From the NCBI GenBank assembly GCA_963757565.1, contig CAVWSB010000011.1, positions 1,116,001 through 1,180,000 of the forward strand: 64,000 nucleotides of DNA. Reading direction: 5' to 3'. Positions 8,852 through 19,301 of the stretch are shown here, one piece after another. The notes under the pieces are model-generated. The model ran no database searches. It was not told where the DNA came from and worked only from the letters and a program-made list of their open reading frames with translations. Source of the stretch: PALSA-894 sp963757565. Lineage in GTDB: Bacteria > Pseudomonadota > Alphaproteobacteria > Rhizobiales > Xanthobacteraceae. A program made the translations under genes and the position numbers. How positions within the stretch are numbered: position 1 is the first letter of the stretch; each line of letters begins with the position of its first letter.

Positions 8852-10236
8852 GCTCGTCCGTTCGACGGCATTCCGGCTGACGCTGGTCTATCTTCTCGTT
8901 TTTGCACTCTATGCGGCGGCCTTGCTCGCCTATTTCGCGCTCAACACCGGGCGCCTCATCACTGAGCAGATCACCGAAACGGTCGACACCGAAATCGCGG
9001 GGCTGACGGAGCAGTACACGATCGGCGGGCTGCGCCAACTGATCCGCATTGTCGAGAACCGCTCGTTGCGGCCGGGTTCGAGCCTTTATCTCGTGACCGC
9101 GCCGACCGGGCAGGCGCTCGCTGGCAACGTCGGCTCGCTTGCGCCCGGCGTGCTGGACAAGGTCGGGTGGTCCGAGACGGTCTATCGCCGTCTCGACGAG
9201 CAGGAGACCGCCGAGCACGGCGCGCTGGTGCGGGTAACCCAACTCTCCGGCGGATTCCGGCTGCTGGTGGGTCGCGATCTCGAAGAGCGCGCCCGCATGC
9301 GCGAGATTATCGTGGCGGCGGCTCGCGGGTCGGTCGCGCTGGTCATCGTGCTCGGTCTTGCGGGCGGATTTTTCGTCACGCGACGCGTACTGCGGCGCTT
9401 CGATGCCGTCACCGAGACGACGCAACGCATCATGGCGGGCGATCTCTCCGGCCGTCTTCCGGTCACCGGCATCGGCGACGAGCTCGACCGTCTCGCGCTC
9501 AATCTCAACGTGATGCTGGAGCGCATCGAGGCGCTGATGCGCGGGCTGAAGGAAGTCTCCGATAACATCGCGCACGATCTCAAGACGCCACTGACGCGGC
9601 TGCGTAACCGATGCGAAGAGGCGCTCCGCGCGGCGAGTACCGAAGACGATTATCGGACAGCCCTGGAAGGCATGATCGAGGAGTCGGACGGGTTGATCCG
9701 TACCTTCGACGCCTTGTTGATGATCGCGCGAGCCGAAGTCCGGGCAGGCGCGCGATAACATGGTCGAATTCGACGCCGTGGAGATCGTGCGCGGCGTTGG
9801 CGAACTCTATGAGCCGTTGGCCGACGACAAGGGACTGACGCTCATCGTGGATGCGCGAGGCCCGGCGACGATCAGGGGCAATCGGGAACTGCTCAGCCAG
9901 GCTCTCGCAAACCTGGTCGATAACGCGATCAAGTACGCACAGCCGGCTGCGCAATCATGCGCCGGGGAGAAGCTGCCTGCCGAAATCGTGGTCGGCGCGC
10001 AGCGCGAGGGCGACCGCGTGTTGCTCACCGTCGCCGACCGCGGACCTGGAATCGCCGAGGGCGATCGCGTCAAGGCGGTCGAGCGCTTCGTCCGCCTGTC
10101 GCATAAGTCCGGCGAGCCAGGCTCCGGTCTCGGGCTTAGCCTTGCGGCGGCGGTCGCTCGTCTGCACGGCGGCAGGTTGACGCTGGAAGACAATGCGCCC
10201 GGCCTGAAGGTCGTGATTTCACTACCAAGTATTTGA
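8835..10236 (+). CDS. HAMP-containing sensor histidine kinase (frame broken near 9738)
   Basis: The GTG start lies inside the end of the response regulator gene. Two membrane helices (about 12-35 and 165-182) flank a periplasmic sensor region, followed by HAMP, a dimerisation/phosphoacceptor domain with His247 (NIAHDLKTPLTRLRN), and an ATPase domain with N-box NLVDNAIKYA, DRGPGI and GSGLGLSL. An extra T near 9738 splits the gene just after the phosphoacceptor domain; reading across gives RAEAGQARDNMVEFDAVEI. Corrected length is about 466 residues. It forms a pair with the preceding regulator. The signal sensed is unknown. Confidence 0.9.
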
Positions 10237-10333
10237 TTTTACAACAATTTGTGCCCAGCGGCGCGCGACGTTTCGCGTTCCGTCGATCTTGGTCTATTTC
10301 GTCCGCCAAGGTTTGGGGGGAATCGAGGGGGCG

Positions 10334-13309
10334 ATGGCCGAACCGGCGAAACGCGCCGCGAAGAAAGCCGAATTGGCATCTGGGCTCGCGGCGGCGATCA
10401 AGACGGCGCCAAAGCTCTCCGAGCCGAAGCAGGCGCGTGCACGCGTCGATGCGTGGCTCGCCGAGATCGGCCGAACCGCGGCCGGCAAGGCGCTCAGGCT
10501 GCTTCTCACCGGCAAGGGGAAGCTTGGCGACACCGTCGCGGCCGATTGCCGAGGCATCGCCCTATCTGTGGGATCTGATCCGCGCCGACCCCGCGCGTTT
10601 CCTCGCCATTCTGAACACCGATCCCGAGTCTCATTTCGTCGACGTGATCGCGCATGCCCAAAACGCGGCCGATGCCGCAAGCGATGACAATGCGATGCGC
10701 GACCTGCGCCGCGCCAAGGCGGAAGCTGCGCTGCTGATCGCGCTCGCCGACATCGGCGGGGTGTGGCCGCTCGAACGGGTGACGCGCGCGCTCACCGAGT
10801 TTGCCGATGCGGCGCTCGGTGCCGCTGTGCGCTATCTGCTGCGCGGCGCCGTCGCGTCCGGCAAGCTCAAGGTGCCCGACAAGGCGAAGCCCGGGGAGGG
10901 CAGCGGCTACGTCATCCTTGCGATGGGCAAGATGGGCGCGTTCGAGCTCAACTACTCGAGCGACATCGATCTCATCGTGATTTACGACGCCGACGTGCCG
11001 GCGCTGTGCCGGCGAGCCGGGTGCAGTTTTGGGTTCGCATCACGCGCAACCTCGTGAAGCTGATGCAGGAGCGTACCGCCGACGGCTACGTATTCCGCAC
11101 CGATTTACGGCTGCGCCCCGATCCAGCCTCGACCCAGATCGCGATCTCGCTTGCCTCCGCGCTGAACTATTACGAAAGCACCGGTCAGAACTGGGAGCGC
11201 GCCGCGATGATCAAGGCGCGTCCTTGCGCGGGCGATCTCGCGGTGGGCGAGTCATTCCTGCGCGAAGTCGCGCCGTTCGTCTGGCGCAAGTATCTCGACT
11301 ACGGCGCGGTCGCCGACGTGCACGCGATGAAGCGCCAGATGGCGGCCTACAAAGGCCACGACGCGATCGCGATCGAAGGCCACAACATCAAGCTCGGCCG
11401 CGGCGGCATCCGCGAGATCGAGTTCTTCGTGCAGACGCAGCAACTGATCGCGGGCGGCCGGCATCCGGAGTTGCGCGGACGGCGCACGCTGGTCACGCTC
11501 GAAGACCTCGCCAGGGCGGCTGGATCGGCAAGGACGCCGCGCGCGATCTCGCCGAGGCTTATCGTTTCCTGCGCGCGGTCGAACATCGTTTGCAGATGGT
11601 GGCTGACGAGCAGACCCACACGCTGCCGGACCAGCGCGATGCGCTGGAGCGCTTTGCGCGCTTTCTCGGGTTTGCGGATCGCGACGCGTTCGCGGCGGCG
11701 TTGCTCGAACATCTGCGCAAGGTGCAGCGCCATTACGCGCGGCTGTTCGAGGATGCGCCGGCGGCCGAGGCTTCGCGCCGTGCGCTTTCCTTTCCGCCCG
11801 CCAAGGACGAGCACCGAGACGCTCGATAAGCTCGCCGGCATGGGCTTTCGCCGCCCTGTCGAAGTCAGCCAGGCGGTGCGGCGCTGGCTCGCGGGCGAGT
11901 ACCGCTCGCTCAAGGGTGAATTTGCACGCGCGCATCTCGCCGAACTGGTGCCGGTGCTGATCGACCATCTGGCGCGCTCGGAAAATCCCGATTCTGCACT
12001 GGTCGCGATGGACCGTTTCCTCGCCGGGCTGCATGGCGGCGCGCGGCTGCTTTCGCTGCTGCGTCGCAATCCGGATTTCGTGGCCCTGCTTTCACTCATA
12101 CTTGGAAACGCCCCGCGGCTCGCGGATATTCTGGCGCGTTACCCGCACGTCATGGACGCGCTGATCGAGCCGTCGTTTTTTGGTGCACTGCCGGATGCCG
12201 AAAAGCTCGGGGCCGGGATGTCGGGCTCGCTCACGCAGGCAACCTCCTACGAGGATTTGCTCGATCGCGCGCGTCAGTTCGGCCAGGAGCACATGTTTCT
12301 GATCGGCGCACGCGTTCTTTCCGGTACCGTGTCGGCCGAGCAGGCGGGTGAGGCCTTTGCGCTGCTCGCCGACGTCATCATCCGCGCGGTACATCGCGCC
12401 GTTGCGGAGAATTTTGTTGCCGCGCATGGCCGCATGAAAGGCCAGCACAGCGCCGTGTTGGCGCTTGGCAAGCTTGGCGGCCGCGAGATGACCGCCGCCT
12501 CCGATCTCGACCTGATCATTGTGTATGACTTTGACGAGAACAATCCGCAGTCGAACGGTGGGCGGCCGCTCTATGGCGGTCAGTATTTCGCGCGCGTAAC
12601 ACAGCGCCTCGTCAGCGCGCTCGCGGCGCAAACCAACTACGGCGCGCTCTACAACGTCGACATGCGGCTGCGTCCCTCGGGTCGCTCCGGTCCGGTCGCG
12701 ACCATGCTCGGCTCGTTCGAGAGCTACCAGGAAAACGAGGCCTGGACCTGGGAGCATCTGGCGCTCACCCGCGCGCGCGTTGTTTCCGGACCGCAGGCTT
12801 TCGCGGCGCGGGTGGAGAAAGTCATCCGCGATGTGCTGTGCCGCCCGCGCAATGCCAAGACAGTGGCCGGGGATGTGGTTGAGATGCGTTCCGCGATCGC
12901 CACCGAGAAGGGCGACAGCGAGCGCTGGAATTTGAAGTACGTTGCGGGCGGTTTGATCGACCTGGAATTCATCGCGCAGTATCTGCAACTCGTACACGCC
13001 GCAGGGAAGCCGGACATTCTCGATACCGCGACCGCGCGCGCGCTCGACAAAGCGGCGCGTCTCGGGGTGCTTCCTCCCGAGGAAGCCGATGTTCTGCGGC
13101 CCGCCGTGCGGCTCTATCAAAACCTGACGCAGATTTTACGCCTTTGCCTCTCCGGGCCATTCGACCCGAAATCGGCGGGACCGGGGCTGCTCAGCCTCTT
13201 GGCGCGTGCGGCCGATGTGCCTGATTTTGCGACGCTGGACGCACATCTGGCCGAGACGCAGGCGCGCGTGCGCGCGAGCTTCGTGCGGATTTTGGGCAAG
13301 GCGCCGTAG
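10334..13309 (+). CDS. glnE: Bifunctional glutamine-synthetase adenylyl/deadenylyltransferase GlnE (several frame breaks)
   Basis: About 985 residues after correction, the normal GlnE length. Both nucleotidyltransferase cores are visible: SSDIDLIVIYD in the N-terminal (deadenylylating) half and ASDLDLIIVYDFDE in the C-terminal (adenylylating) half, together with RGGIREIEFFVQT and the C-terminal YVAGGLIDLEFIAQY. The enzyme attaches AMP to or removes it from glutamine synthetase under PII control. The frame breaks near 10545 (extra G), 11008 (probably two extra bases), 11513 (one G lost from a G run) and 11813 (extra C). Four separate breaks in such a conserved gene point to sequence error. The ATG at 10334 follows AGGGGGCG. 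Confidence 0.92.
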
Positions 13310-13433
13310 GGCATCACGAAGACGGCGTTGCGCGTGTGAATGCCGCTCTACGGTATCCGTCGCACTGTTCTGATCGCGAAGACATTTCGCTAACTATGCG
13401 CCCCGATGCCCATGCAACGCCTCCCGAGTTGCG

Positions 13434-16400
13434 GTGTTGCCGAAGAGTGCCCTTGCTCCCGAACGGCTCTCTTACCAGTTCATGAATATGATCGAGTCAC
13501 CTGCGAGCTGGTTCGATAGCGGGAAACGCTCGCATCCGAGAACGATAGGATGGCTGGGCACGACCGCCCTCGCCATGGGCGGCAGCAATCAGATGATCTT
13601 CCTGATTACTGCGCTTGTTCATCGGTCAGGGCGACATTCTCGGGCAGGGAAGCGCGGCCGTGCCGCTTCTCATCGTCGGCGTGCTTCTTAGCTGGGCCGC
13701 CGCTCCGGCGTGGACCGAGCTCGTGCTGATGTGGCCTAACCGTGTCGGCGGCATTTCAGCCGCCTGCGCGGAAGCGTTCCGCCCCTACAGTCCTGTGCTC
13801 TCGGCACTGACAGGGACTTGTTATTGGTGGGGCTGGGTTCCGACCTGTGGGTTGACTGCGCTCCTCTCGTCGGCCGCGATTCAGCAATGGTATTTTCCGA
13901 GCGTTCCGGTCGAGGCAGTCGCAATTGCGATCGTCTCGTTTTTCACATTTCGTAAATCTGTGCGGAATCGCCTGGGTGACGCGTCTTGCCATTCCGATCG
14001 CGGGCGCTCTCCGCGTCGCTCGCTTTTCTGTCTTCGCTCATACCCCTTCTGACCGGCGCGGTGGACTGGCGGCAGGCGACGACATTCACGCTGACCTCAC
14101 CGTTTCCCGGCTGGTTCGGCGACGTCACGTCGGTGATGGCGGGTCTCTATCTGATCGGCTTTGCCGCGCCGGCGTTCGAAGCGGCAGCCTGTCACGTCGG
14201 CGAGATGGTCGACCCCAATCGCAATCGTGCCGCGCGCTATGCTGGCCAGCGCGGCGCCATGGCGGGCGTCTACTTTGTTGTTCTGCCGGTCGTGTGGCTC
14301 GGCGTTCTCGGTCCTGGGCAGCTTGGCAAGGATCTGGCGCTTGGTGCTCGGACCGACATTCGCGCCGCTGCTTGGCAGTTTCGGCAAGGCGGCGGCGATC
14401 TGGTTCATCATCCTGAATATGTTTCACGGAACGATGCAGCCGCTGGCCGGCGCAGCGCGGACGCTTTCGCAATTGAGCGAGGATGGATTGCTGCCGCGCT
14501 TTCTCGCCTGGCGCTCGACGACCGATTGCCCATGGGCGGCCACGCTGCTGACGGCCTGCAATGGCGATCATCTTCCTGATCATGGGCGATCCGATCTGGC
14601 TGATTGCGGCGGCAAATTTCACCTACCTCATCAGCATCTGCATGCCCAACGTGGCGGCATGGCTGTTGCGCCGGGATCTGCCCGACGCCGAACGCCCGTA
14701 TCGTGCGCCGCGCGGCACGATCGTGCTCGGCATGGTCGCGGCCTCGATCTGGCTGACATCCGCCATTCTCGGATTTCAGCAGTTCGGCATGCCGACGGTG
14801 CTATTCGGCCTCGCGCTGGCCTATTCGGGTGCCGCTCTTTACGCATGGCGCATTGATCGAGGATCGGTTGCGTGAAGGCTTGCCTCTCATCGCGAGCACG
14901 CTGCACACCAAGCTGACCGGCGCCATGCTGTTCGTGCTGGTGCTGGACGGCGCGGGCTATCTCATGGCCGTCAACAGCATCGCCGGCGAGCACAAGGCGC
15001 TGACGACGGCCCTCGAAGACATCTTTGTTGCCGTCGCGATGCTGACCATGACCGTCGGCCTGGTCCTGCCCGGAATGATCACGCACACCGCGACCGAAGT
15101 CAGCGACGCGGCCAAGCGGCTGACGTCCGGCATGCTGAGAGAGTTTTCGCATGCGATGGCTGCGCTCGGGCGCGGCGACCTCGAGGCCGCGCATGTGTCC
15201 GTCGACATCGTGCCGGTCAAGATCATGTCCCGCGACGAACTTGGCGAGATGGGCAAGAGCTTCAACATCCTGCAGGAGGAAGTGAAGGAGCGCCGCGCTT
15301 GGGCTTGACGAAGCGCGCGAAAAGATGCGCGCCGCGCGCATGCGAGCTGTTGGCGCGACACGAGCAGATCGCCCATCTCGCCCATCACGACGCGCTGACC
15401 GATCTGCCGAACCGCAGCCTCTTCGCGCTACGGCCTGTCGAGGTGCGTGCGAACGCGCGCAAGCGCAACGGAGCAGCTTTGCGCTGCTGAACCGTCGACC
15501 TCGACCATTTCAAGGAGGCCAACGACGTGTTCGGGCACGCGGTCGGCGACGAGCTCTTGTGCGCGATCGCGCGGCGGCTCGAGATTGCGGCGCAGGGGGC
15601 TTTCATTGCGCGCCTCGGCGGGGATGAGTTCACGCTCATCCTGGAGACGGGCGAGCAGCCGGCCGCTGCCGAAATGCTGGCCGCCCGCTTGGTCAAATCG
15701 ATGACGCCTGAATTTGATATTCGAGGCCAGAAGATTCCGATCGGCCTGAGCATCGGCGCCGCAACTTATCCGAAGGATGCGACCGACCTTGTCACGCTGC
15801 AGGCCAATGCCGACGCCGCGCTCTATCGGGCCAAGTCGGACGGACGGCATATGGTGTGCTTCTTCGAGCCGGAGATGGATCGCCACCTCCGCGAGCGGTA
15901 TTCGCTCCAGCACGATCTGCGCTCGGCGATCGCCGCACGGCGAGCTGCTATCTGCACTATCAGCCGCAGGCCAAGATCGATGGTGAGGTGTTCGGCTTCG
16001 AAGCGCTGGTGCGCTGGCAGCATCCCGAAACGCGGCGTCGTTCCGCCGGGCACCTTCATTCCGCTCGCGGAGCAGAACGGCATGATCGTCGAGATCGGCG
16101 AGTGGACGCTGCGCCAAGCTTGCCGTGAGGCGGCTTCATGGCAGAACCCTTTGCAGATCAGCGTCAATCTTTCCCCGGTGCAATTCCGCTACGGCGATCT
16201 GCCGAACCTCATTCACGAAGTCCTTCTCGAAACCGGCCTGACGCCCGGGAGGCTGGAGCTGGAGATCACCGAGGGTGTTCTCATCAACAACTCCTCGCGC
16301 GCGCTGTCGATCCTGCGAAGGATGAAAGCGCTTGGGGTCAAGATCGCCATGGACGACTTCGGGACGGGCTATGCGTCGCTGTCGTCTCTGCAATCGTTTC

Positions 16401-16708
16401 CGTTCGACAAGATCAAGATCGATCGCAGCTTTGTTTCAGGGGTCGATTCAAACCAGCAATCGGCCGCCATCGTGCGCGCGGTCGTCGGGCTCAGCAACGC
16501 GCTTCATATGCCGGTCATCGCGGAAGGCGTCGAAACTGAAAGCGAGCGCCGCTTTCTCATGCGCGAGGGCTGTGGCGAGGTTCAAGGCTACCTGATCGGG
16601 CGGCCCGAACTCATTTCCGCCTACTCTAACCTCACGTCCGGCGCAGAGGCACAATTTCAAAGCCGGCAATCAGTAACTCACTCTCTGCAACTGGCGCGAT
16701 CCGGCTAG
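13434..16708 (+). CDS. APC-type amino acid permease domain fused to HAMP-GGDEF-EAL (many frame breaks)
   Basis: Read through about a dozen single-base shifts, 13434-16708 encodes one protein of about 1,085 residues. Residues 1 to ~470 form an APC-superfamily permease-like membrane domain (GWLGTTALAMGGSNQMIFLI, IPIAGALSASLAFL, LNMFHGTMQPLAGAARTLSQLSEDGLLPRF). Two further membrane helices and a HAMP linker (SRDELGEMGKSFN) follow. Next is GGDEF (HHDALTDLPNR; intact RLGGDEF; no RxxD inhibitory site just before it). Last is EAL (GFEALVRWQHP, ELEITEGVL, DDFGTGYASL, IAEGVET, all intact). Extra bases explain the shifts near 13613, 13952, 14009, 14346, 14563, 14855, 15299, 15344, 15942, 15955 and 16030. 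No intergenic gap or new ribosome site separates the two parts at 14855. The exact start is uncertain. Confidence 0.75.
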
Positions 16709-16736
16709 AGCGCCGCTGCCCGAAACTCCCGCATCT

Positions 16737-19073
16737 TCAGGCGACCGCTCGCGCTTCGGCCGGCCCTTCGCACGAGGCCAGGGCTACGCGGTCCACCGGC
16801 AGCCGCACCAGCACGATTGTTCCGACTCCGAGCGTCGAGCGGATCCGCATCGCCCCGCCATGGAGTTCGGCGAGAGATTTCGCGATGGCAAGCCCAAGCC
16901 CCGAGCCGCGATGCGTCTTGGTGAGCTGGCTCTCAACCTGTTCGAACGGCTTGCCGAGATTCTTCAACGCCGCCTTGGGAATACCGATCCCGGTGTCTTC
17001 GATGGCGATGCTGACGAAGCCATTAACGCTTCGCGCACGCACCGTGATGCCGCCGCCGTCGGGTGTGAATTTCACGGCGTTCGACAGCAGATTGATGATG
17101 ATCTGCTTGACCATACGACGATCCGCGCAGAGCCGGATCGATGGCTCGATCTCGGAGCTGACGGAGAGCCGCTTCTCGTCGACACGTGTCGCGACCATGC
17201 GCATGCTGTCGGCGAGGAACGAGTCGAGCTCGATCGTTTCGAATTCGAGACTGGTACGCCCGGCCTCGATTTTCGACATGTCGAGAATGTCGTTGATGAC
17301 GTCGAGCAGATAGCGCCCGCTTTCCCGGATATCGCGGCAGTATTCGTTATATTTGAGATCGCCGAGCGGACCGAACATCCCGGACTCCATCATCTCGGAA
17401 AACCCGATGATCGCGTTGAGCGGGGTACGCAATTCATGACTCATATTGGCGAGGAACGCGGACTTCGCCTGATTGGCTTCCTCGGCGCGGTCCTTTTGCT
17501 CTGCATAGCGCTCGGCCAGATAGGCGAGTTGCTCGGTCTGGCGCTCCAGTGCCTGCTGCGACGTACGCAGGTCCACGACGGTCGCCTTCAGCCGCTTTTC
17601 GCTGTCCATCAGCTTTTCTTCATGCCGCTTGAGCTCGGTGATATCGGTCCCGACCGAGACGAAGCCTCCATCCTTGGTGCGCCGCTCGCTGATCTGCAGC
17701 CAGCGGCCGTCGTCGAGTTGTGCCTCGAAGGTGCGCGCCCCGGGGACCGCGCGGCCCTCGCTTGAGAGCTGCATGCGCACGATCGGTTTGCTGCCGGCCG
17801 CCGAAATATCCTCATAGGGGGTGCCGGGTGCGACCGCTGCGTCGGCCAACCCGTGGAGGCTCTGGAATTTCGAGTTGCAGAGCACCAACCGGTTGTCGGC
17901 ATCCCACACCACGAATGCTTCCGAGATCGCCTCGATTGCATCGCTCAGTCGCATTTCCGCGGTGGCGCTTTGCTCCGCGAGCCGCTTCTGCTCGGTAATA
18001 TCGACCGCGATGCCGATAAGATGCGGATGCAGCTCTCCTCGATTGCGCAAAAGCTCGCAGCGCGCGCGCAGCCAGACCCAGTTTCCGCTCGCGTGCCGCA
18101 TGCGGAACATGCGGTCGATCGAAGTATTGCCGGAATCGGCAACCTGCGAAGCCAATTCGTAAAGCTGAACATCGTCGGGATGCATCAGCCCGCTGATCTC
18201 GCCGAGGCTTAGAAGCTTGTAGTGCGGCGGCAGCCCGAGGATGTCGAACATCGATTGCGACCAGAAAACGCGCCCACTGGCGAGATCCCAGTCCCACAGC
18301 CCGCAGCGCCCGCAATTCAGCGCGGTGTCGATGCGGCTGCGCACGGTGTCTTCGATGCTGGCGGTTTCGCGCATAAGGCGCGATTGCCACAGGAATGCGA
18401 AGCCGAGCATCAGCACGACAAAGCCGGTCGCAGAAAAGAGCGTGATCGCGAGCGTGGAGTCGGCGCGCCATTCACCGAGCACAACGCCACGCCGCTGCGA
18501 TACGGCGATCTGACCTGGCAAGCTGCCAAGCGTATGCAGCGCAAGCAGGACGGCCGAGCCGTCCATCAGCGTCAATTCGGATACGCCGGGGAGGATCGAG
18601 ACGGGCGCGATGGCCGGATCGCGACCTACCGTATCGCTGAGCTTGCGGCCAATGAACCCATTGGTTACGGGCTGTGTCGCGATGATCGTGTTGCTGGCAT
18701 CGGTCAGCAGCACCACGCGTCCGCCCAGGGTCGCGCGCGGCCAGTCGGTCCGCTCGAAGGCGCGGAATGTCCGTACCGTCGGATCGCCGGCTTCGTTCAG
18801 CGCCAGACGCTCCACGCGCTCCGCCAGGACGGCGGCGGTCAGGTCGAGTTCGTCAGCTGACTTGAAGACCGCTTGGCGCAAGCGCTCCCGGATATCCACG
18901 ACCGCGGCGATGCCGAGCGTCACCAGAAAGGCGACGATCAATACCGGTACGGCGCGGCGCAAAAAGGGCTCGGCGGTGAGAAGCCGCCGGTAGGCAGGTC
19001 TTGCGACCGCCTGTGCTAAACCCTTTATGGAATCGGAATGCGCAGACGCGCTCGCGCTTTCGGCGCGCGCCAT
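16737..19073 (-). CDS. Membrane PAS-domain sensor histidine kinase
   Basis: 778 residues, uninterrupted, ATG start. A membrane helix at about 40-61, a periplasmic sensor region and a second helix at about 210-230 are followed by two PAS domains (WDWDLASGRVFWSQSMFDILG, and EAFVVWDADNRLVLCNSKFQ), a coiled coil, then HisKA with phosphoacceptor His (MSHELRTPLNAIIGFSEMM) and an ATPase domain (N-box NLLSNAVKFTP, DTGIGIP, GSGLGLAI). No receiver domain is attached and no regulator lies nearby, so the partner is unknown. The FGPLGDLKYNEYCRDI region resembles the PleC/DivJ/PdhS group of alphaproteobacterial cell-cycle kinases, which is only a suggestion. Confidence 0.9.
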   Translation of the reverse strand: MARAESASASAHSDSIKGLAQAVARPAYRRLLTAEPFLRRAVPVLIVAFLVTLGIAAVVDIRERLRQAVFKSADELDLTAAVLAERVERLALNEAGDPTVRTFRAFERTDWPRATLGGRVVLLTDASNTIIATQPVTNGFIGRKLSDTVGRDPAIAPVSILPGVSELTLMDGSAVLLALHTLGSLPGQIAVSQRRGVVLGEWRADSTLAITLFSATGFVVLMLGFAFLWQSRLMRETASIEDTVRSRIDTALNCGRCGLWDWDLASGRVFWSQSMFDILGLPPHYKLLSLGEISGLMHPDDVQLYELASQVADSGNTSIDRMFRMRHASGNWVWLRARCELLRNRGELHPHLIGIAVDITEQKRLAEQSATAEMRLSDAIEAISEAFVVWDADNRLVLCNSKFQSLHGLADAAVAPGTPYEDISAAGSKPIVRMQLSSEGRAVPGARTFEAQLDDGRWLQISERRTKDGGFVSVGTDITELKRHEEKLMDSEKRLKATVVDLRTSQQALERQTEQLAYLAERYAEQKDRAEEANQAKSAFLANMSHELRTPLNAIIGFSEMMESGMFGPLGDLKYNEYCRDIRESGRYLLDVINDILDMSKIEAGRTSLEFETIELDSFLADSMRMVATRVDEKRLSVSSEIEPSIRLCADRRMVKQIIINLLSNAVKFTPDGGGITVRARSVNGFVSIAIEDTGIGIPKAALKNLGKPFEQVESQLTKTHRGSGLGLAIAKSLAELHGGAMRIRSTLGVGTIVLVRLPVDRVALASCEGPAEARAVA

Positions 19074-19301
19074 CTATTAGGCCTCCGCTCGACTGTCCCC
19101 GTCACCCTTGACTCGGAAAGGATGTGCCGCATCTCTGCCGAATCACGGCCGATCTGAATCCAATTCGGTTGGTTTGTCGAGAGTCGCCGAATCGATTGAG
19201 AGAAAAAATTTCCGAATTGCTAACGACGCGTCAGGAAAATCACAGACACGCGATTACTGCCGATTCCATCGGCGTCTTTTGACTCGGCAAACGCGCGAGC
19301 C

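Noticed and set aside
10334..13309. Programmed frameshifting in glnE
   Set aside because: Four breaks at unrelated sequences with different inserted or lost bases and no slippery site or stimulatory structure. Sequence error is the simpler cause.
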